Below are positions 61,248-64,000 of a DNA stretch of 64,000 nt, one piece after another (the first letter of the stretch is position 1; each line of letters starts with the position of its first letter). The notes beneath the pieces are model-generated. The model was not told where the DNA came from, did not search any database, and saw nothing but the letters and a program-made list of their open reading frames with translations. The DNA comes from Onchidella celtica (taxonomy: Eukaryota; Mollusca; Gastropoda; Systellommatophora; Onchidiidae): assembly GCA_963931925.1 (NCBI GenBank), contig OZ007574.1, forward strand, positions 31,089,764 through 31,153,763, written 5' to 3'. The translations under genes and the position numbers were made by a program.

Positions 61248-61598
61248 TGTAACCTGATGACGTATTGATGCGTGATTGGTTAGTTTGTGCGAGGGCAAAG
61301 GTAACGTTTATTTCGGGAACTTTCTGTAGGAATGTTTATATATATTAACCTGTGTGAGTGGTTGGGGGGTGAGTAAGTGAGTTTCCTTTTGTGTGGCGTA
61401 GATATTTAGTTTCGCTGGTGTCTTCCTAGTAATTTATTGTTCACTATACAGTTATTAAACTTTAGTATTATTTAATCTATCGTCGGATCTCGTGTTTATT
61501 TATTTTACAGCTGTAATAGTTTCGTTTTCTAAAGGGTTGTAGTTAGATCAACTAACTCCCCCCTACTATAACGTGCTAGAACAACCTCAGCTGTTACA
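61248..61598 (+). mobile_element. 5' LTR (351 bp) of an LTR retrotransposon
   Basis: Starts TGTAACCTGATG and ends CAGCTGTTACA, so TGTAAC/GTTACA form the inverted ends. Inside are ATTGG (inverted CCAAT) near 61,276, TTTATATATATTA near 61,335-61,347 and ATTAAA at 61,454-61,459, a promoter and poly(A)-signal order expected of U3-R-U5. The right end is fixed by the primer-binding site 3 bp downstream. The left end is inferred from the inverted hexamer, since the 3' LTR lies outside the window. Confidence 0.75.
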
Positions 61599-61601
61599 TA
61601 T

Positions 61602-61619
61602 TGGGGGCTCGTCCGGGAT
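61602..61619 (+). promoter_or_regulatory. Primer-binding site, tRNA-Pro
   Basis: TGGGGGCTCGTCCGGGAT is the complement of the last 18 nt of animal tRNA-Pro, the same primer site used by murine leukaemia-type retroviruses. It starts 3 bp after the LTR. Confidence 0.93.
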
Positions 61620-61706
61620 CCGACCATATTCGAGCGGACCAGATCAAAATTACTAGATTTATTTACATAGTTTATTGTAGAATATCATCGACAAGCTATC
61701 TACAAC

Positions 61707-64000
61707 ATGTCGGAGGTTATTGGAAGGCTTAGCCAGGAAGCGGACGCTATGGAGCTCACTGGGCAGGAGAGACGGGACTACCTCCGTGAAGGCCTAGAAA
61801 GAGAAAGACAGCTGGAGGCTCAACGACAGGAGAAGGAGGCTGAACGACAGGCTCATGAGAAGGAGGCTGAACGACAAGAGAAGGAGGCTGAACGACAAGA
61901 GAAGGAGGCTGAACGACAAGAGAAGGAGGCTGAACGACAGCTGGAAAGGGAAAAGATGAACCACGAGTTGGAGATAGAGAGGATGCGCCAGCAACGTGGA
62001 GGCAACGACTCAGCGCAGAAGACCGACGACCACGCCAGTTCCAAGAGACCCAAGCTACCTGCATTTCAGGACAAGAAGGACGATCTGGATAGCTGGTTGC
62101 TGCGGTTTGAGAGGTTTGCCGAGACAGCTGAATGGCCCAGATCCACCTGGACGACATCATTGTCTACCCTGCTGACCGGGAGAGCTTTGGAGTGCTTCTG
62201 CAGACTACCGATCGACGAAGCCAAGGACTACGACAAGGTCAAGGAAGCTTTGCAGAAGAGGTACAACCTGTCAGAGGACGGATACAGACTCATGTTCAGA
62301 CAAGGTAAGCCTGAAGATGGAGAAGATGTTGGAATGTTTTTGACCAGGATCAAGACCTATTTAGAGAGGTGGATAAAGCTGTCGAAGACGGAGGAGACCT
62401 ACGAAGGAGTGAGAGATCTGTTCGTCAGAGAGCAATTCATGGATGCCTGCCCACCAGACCTTGCAACCCATGTGAGGGAGAGGAAACCAAAGACGCTACA
62501 GGACATCGCAGATTCAGCGGAGGCGTACCTGGTAGCGAGGAACCGGACGCTCAGCGGGAGCGCCAGACTGCAGAGCCGGCCAGTGCGACAGAGGCCCAAC
62601 GGAGACAGAAGCCCACAGGTCTGCCATAGGTGCCAGAGGCCGGGCCACAAGGCGGCGGAGTGTCGTGCAAAGTTAAACGACAAAGGTGAGTGGAAATGTT
62701 ACCTTTGTGGAAAGCCAGGCCACGTTCGGAGGATGTGTCCAGCCCAGAAGGATATGGGACGAGGCAAGCCGAACAAGGCGGCGGCGGCCGTAGTGATAGC
62801 GGCGGACGAGTCGTCAAGACAAGATGTGACGACGGCTGACACCAGCATCAACGTTCAAGCGGTAATGAAGGACGGGAAGCTACAGTTAGCGGTGCCTGTT
62901 ACGTGCGGAGGATGCAGTGATGGAAGGACCGTGGAGAAGCTGAAGTTACCGGTGATGAAGGGCTTGATTGGAAATCGAGCGGTAGATGTCCTAAGAGATA
63001 CCGGCTGTGAAGGTGTAGTGGTGCGGCGAGCACTGGTGGACGACGGACAGCTCACCGGTGGGAAGAAACTTATCGCGAGGATCGATAACTCCTTGCTAGC
63101 GGCGGAGGAAGCCGTTATCGACGTGAAGACGCCTTACCTGACGGGCAAAGTGACGGCGCTGTGTCTCCCGGAGACCATCTGCGACCTAGTAGTCGGGAAC
63201 GTGGACGGAGCGAAGGATCCGTACGACCCTGATACTGAGGTGATGGTAGGAGCGGTGACCACGAGGGCCCAGGAGAAGAGGAAGGACCGGTCTACGTCGC
63301 TGAAGGTGCCGAGGGCAGAACGGCACGCGGGAGTGGATAGAGAGGAACTTATCCGACTCCAAGAAGAAGACGAAGTCATTAGGAAGTTAGAGCAGAAGAA
63401 GATCCCAACTAATAGAGGCAATAAATCTGTTCATTTTGAGAAACATGGAGGAGTACTGTACCGGATCTACAAGGACCTGAGACAGGCGACGGTTCTAAGG
63501 CAAGTGGTACTACCCGAGAAACTGAGAGAGTATGTACTGAGTGTAGCCCACGACTCGATCGTCGGAGGACACCTCGGCGTGAAGAAAACCAAAGACAGAG
63601 TTATGAGCAATTTTTATTGGCCTGGAATTGAAGGTGACGTCGCGAGATATTGCCGCTCATGCGACATATGCCAGAGGACGGTGAACAAAGGAGCGACCCC
63701 AAAGGTGCACCTGCAGAGTATGCCAGTAGTGGACGTACCATTTAGGCGAGTGGCCGTGGACTTAGTAGGACCTATCGACCCCCCAAGTGAAGGTGGACAT
63801 CGGTATATCCTGGTGTATATAGACTACGCTACTCGTTACCCCGAAGCCACACCCTTGAAGAAGATCGACGCAGAAACGGTAGCAGAAGCCTTAGTGAACA
63901 TCTGCAGCCGTTTGGGTGTGCCCGAAGAGATCTTGTCGGACCAAGGGACCCAGTTTATGTCAGATGTCATGAAGGAAACGAATAGACTACTGGGAATTCG
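61707..64000 (+). CDS. Gag-protease-integrase polyprotein of a Ty3/Gypsy-type (Gmr1-like) element, open at the window edge
   Basis: One frame from ATG 61,707 runs without a stop for 764 codons and leaves the window. Residues ~30-90 are a charged coiled coil built of an EKEAERQ heptad (21-bp tandem repeat). Residues ~110-260 resemble retrotransposon gag/SCAN-like capsid (FQDKKDDLDSWLLRFERFAE). Two CX2CX4HX4C zinc knuckles follow (C306-C319, C331-C344), then an aspartic protease with D431-T432-G433 and a closing DLVVGN motif near residue 496. After ~100 residues, with no RT or RNase H, comes integrase: zinc site H615, H622, C649, C652; catalytic D685 (VAVDLVGP) and D745 (SDQGTQF); the Glu would fall just beyond the edge. 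Gag and pol share one frame. RT is expected downstream if the order is Gmr1-like; otherwise this is an RT-less derivative. Confidence 0.93.
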   Translation, partial: MSEVIGRLSQEADAMELTGQERRDYLREGLERERQLEAQRQEKEAERQAHEKEAERQEKEAERQEKEAERQEKEAERQLEREKMNHELEIERMRQQRGGNDSAQKTDDHASSKRPKLPAFQDKKDDLDSWLLRFERFAETAEWPRSTWTTSLSTLLTGRALECFCRLPIDEAKDYDKVKEALQKRYNLSEDGYRLMFRQGKPEDGEDVGMFLTRIKTYLERWIKLSKTEETYEGVRDLFVREQFMDACPPDLATHVRERKPKTLQDIADSAEAYLVARNRTLSGSARLQSRPVRQRPNGDRSPQVCHRCQRPGHKAAECRAKLNDKGEWKCYLCGKPGHVRRMCPAQKDMGRGKPNKAAAAVVIAADESSRQDVTTADTSINVQAVMKDGKLQLAVPVTCGGCSDGRTVEKLKLPVMKGLIGNRAVDVLRDTGCEGVVVRRALVDDGQLTGGKKLIARIDNSLLAAEEAVIDVKTPYLTGKVTALCLPETICDLVVGNVDGAKDPYDPDTEVMVGAVTTRAQEKRKDRSTSLKVPRAERHAGVDREELIRLQEEDEVIRKLEQKKIPTNRGNKSVHFEKHGGVLYRIYKDLRQATVLRQVVLPEKLREYVLSVAHDSIVGGHLGVKKTKDRVMSNFYWPGIEGDVARYCRSCDICQRTVNKGATPKVHLQSMPVVDVPFRRVAVDLVGPIDPPSEGGHRYILVYIDYATRYPEATPLKKIDAETVAEALVNICSRLGVPEEILSDQGTQFMSDVMKETNRLLGI

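Noticed and set aside
61756-62160. 134-codon minus frame over gag
   Set aside because: Antisense shadow of the gag coiled-coil repeat.

Overview
This is a metazoan nuclear window, gene-poor and repeat-rich. The coding pieces have introns. They include a THAP zinc-finger gene and an AIG1/GIMAP GTPase exon. The rest is LINEs, SINEs, LTR elements, MITEs and long microsatellites. I infer a lophotrochozoan, most likely a gastropod mollusc. That rests on the combination of GIMAP and THAP genes, tRNA-type SINEs and this style of LINE and gag-pol element; nothing in the window proves the taxon. There is no rRNA gene, no convincing canonical tRNA gene, no CRISPR array and no bacterial operon.

Layout. 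0-12 kb is intergenic, with a tRNA-derived SINE (about 0.48-0.8 kb), a MITE with terminal inverted repeats (TIRs) and internal tandem repeats (1.13-1.44 kb), diverged dispersed repeats, and a lone THAP half-domain (10.8 kb). At 12.4-15.2 kb a two-exon THAP gene, predicted at 311 aa, sits between two inverted CpG-rich arms. At 15.2-18.3 kb there are microsatellites and unassigned DNA. At 18.3-22.4 kb lies a full-length LINE with a 12-bp target-site duplication (TSD), an APE endonuclease, a reverse transcriptase (RT) and a C-terminal C2H2 finger, broken by one frameshift and one stop. A solo LTR follows (22.5-23.8 kb), then a satellite cluster (23.9-26.9 kb) whose core is exactly 25 copies of a 36-bp unit. 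28-34 kb holds dispersed repeats, a hAT-type MITE nested in a Mutator-type MITE, and a small ORF that looks like a processed retrocopy. 35-43.5 kb is a graveyard of LINE 3' ends plus an L1/Tx1-like LINE interrupted by a TTAA-flanked MITE. 44-47 kb has a perfect foldback and a second solo LTR with a 5-bp TSD. 48-51 kb has a 1.6-kb inverted-repeat-bounded region and a GIMAP exon beside a triplicated 154-bp unit. 51-61 kb is mostly repeat debris.

The right edge (61.25-64.0 kb) is the 5' half of an LTR retrotransposon with an intact LTR, a tRNA-Pro primer-binding site and one open frame that leaves the window. Its order is gag, two zinc knuckles, protease, then integrase directly, with no RT between protease and integrase. 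That is the Gmr1-like order and the most notable observation here.

The elements provide their own controls. Paralogous empty sites confirm the exact ends of the 45.5-kb LTR and of the nested hAT MITE, and the reading frame is continuous across the TTAA insertion in the dead LINE.
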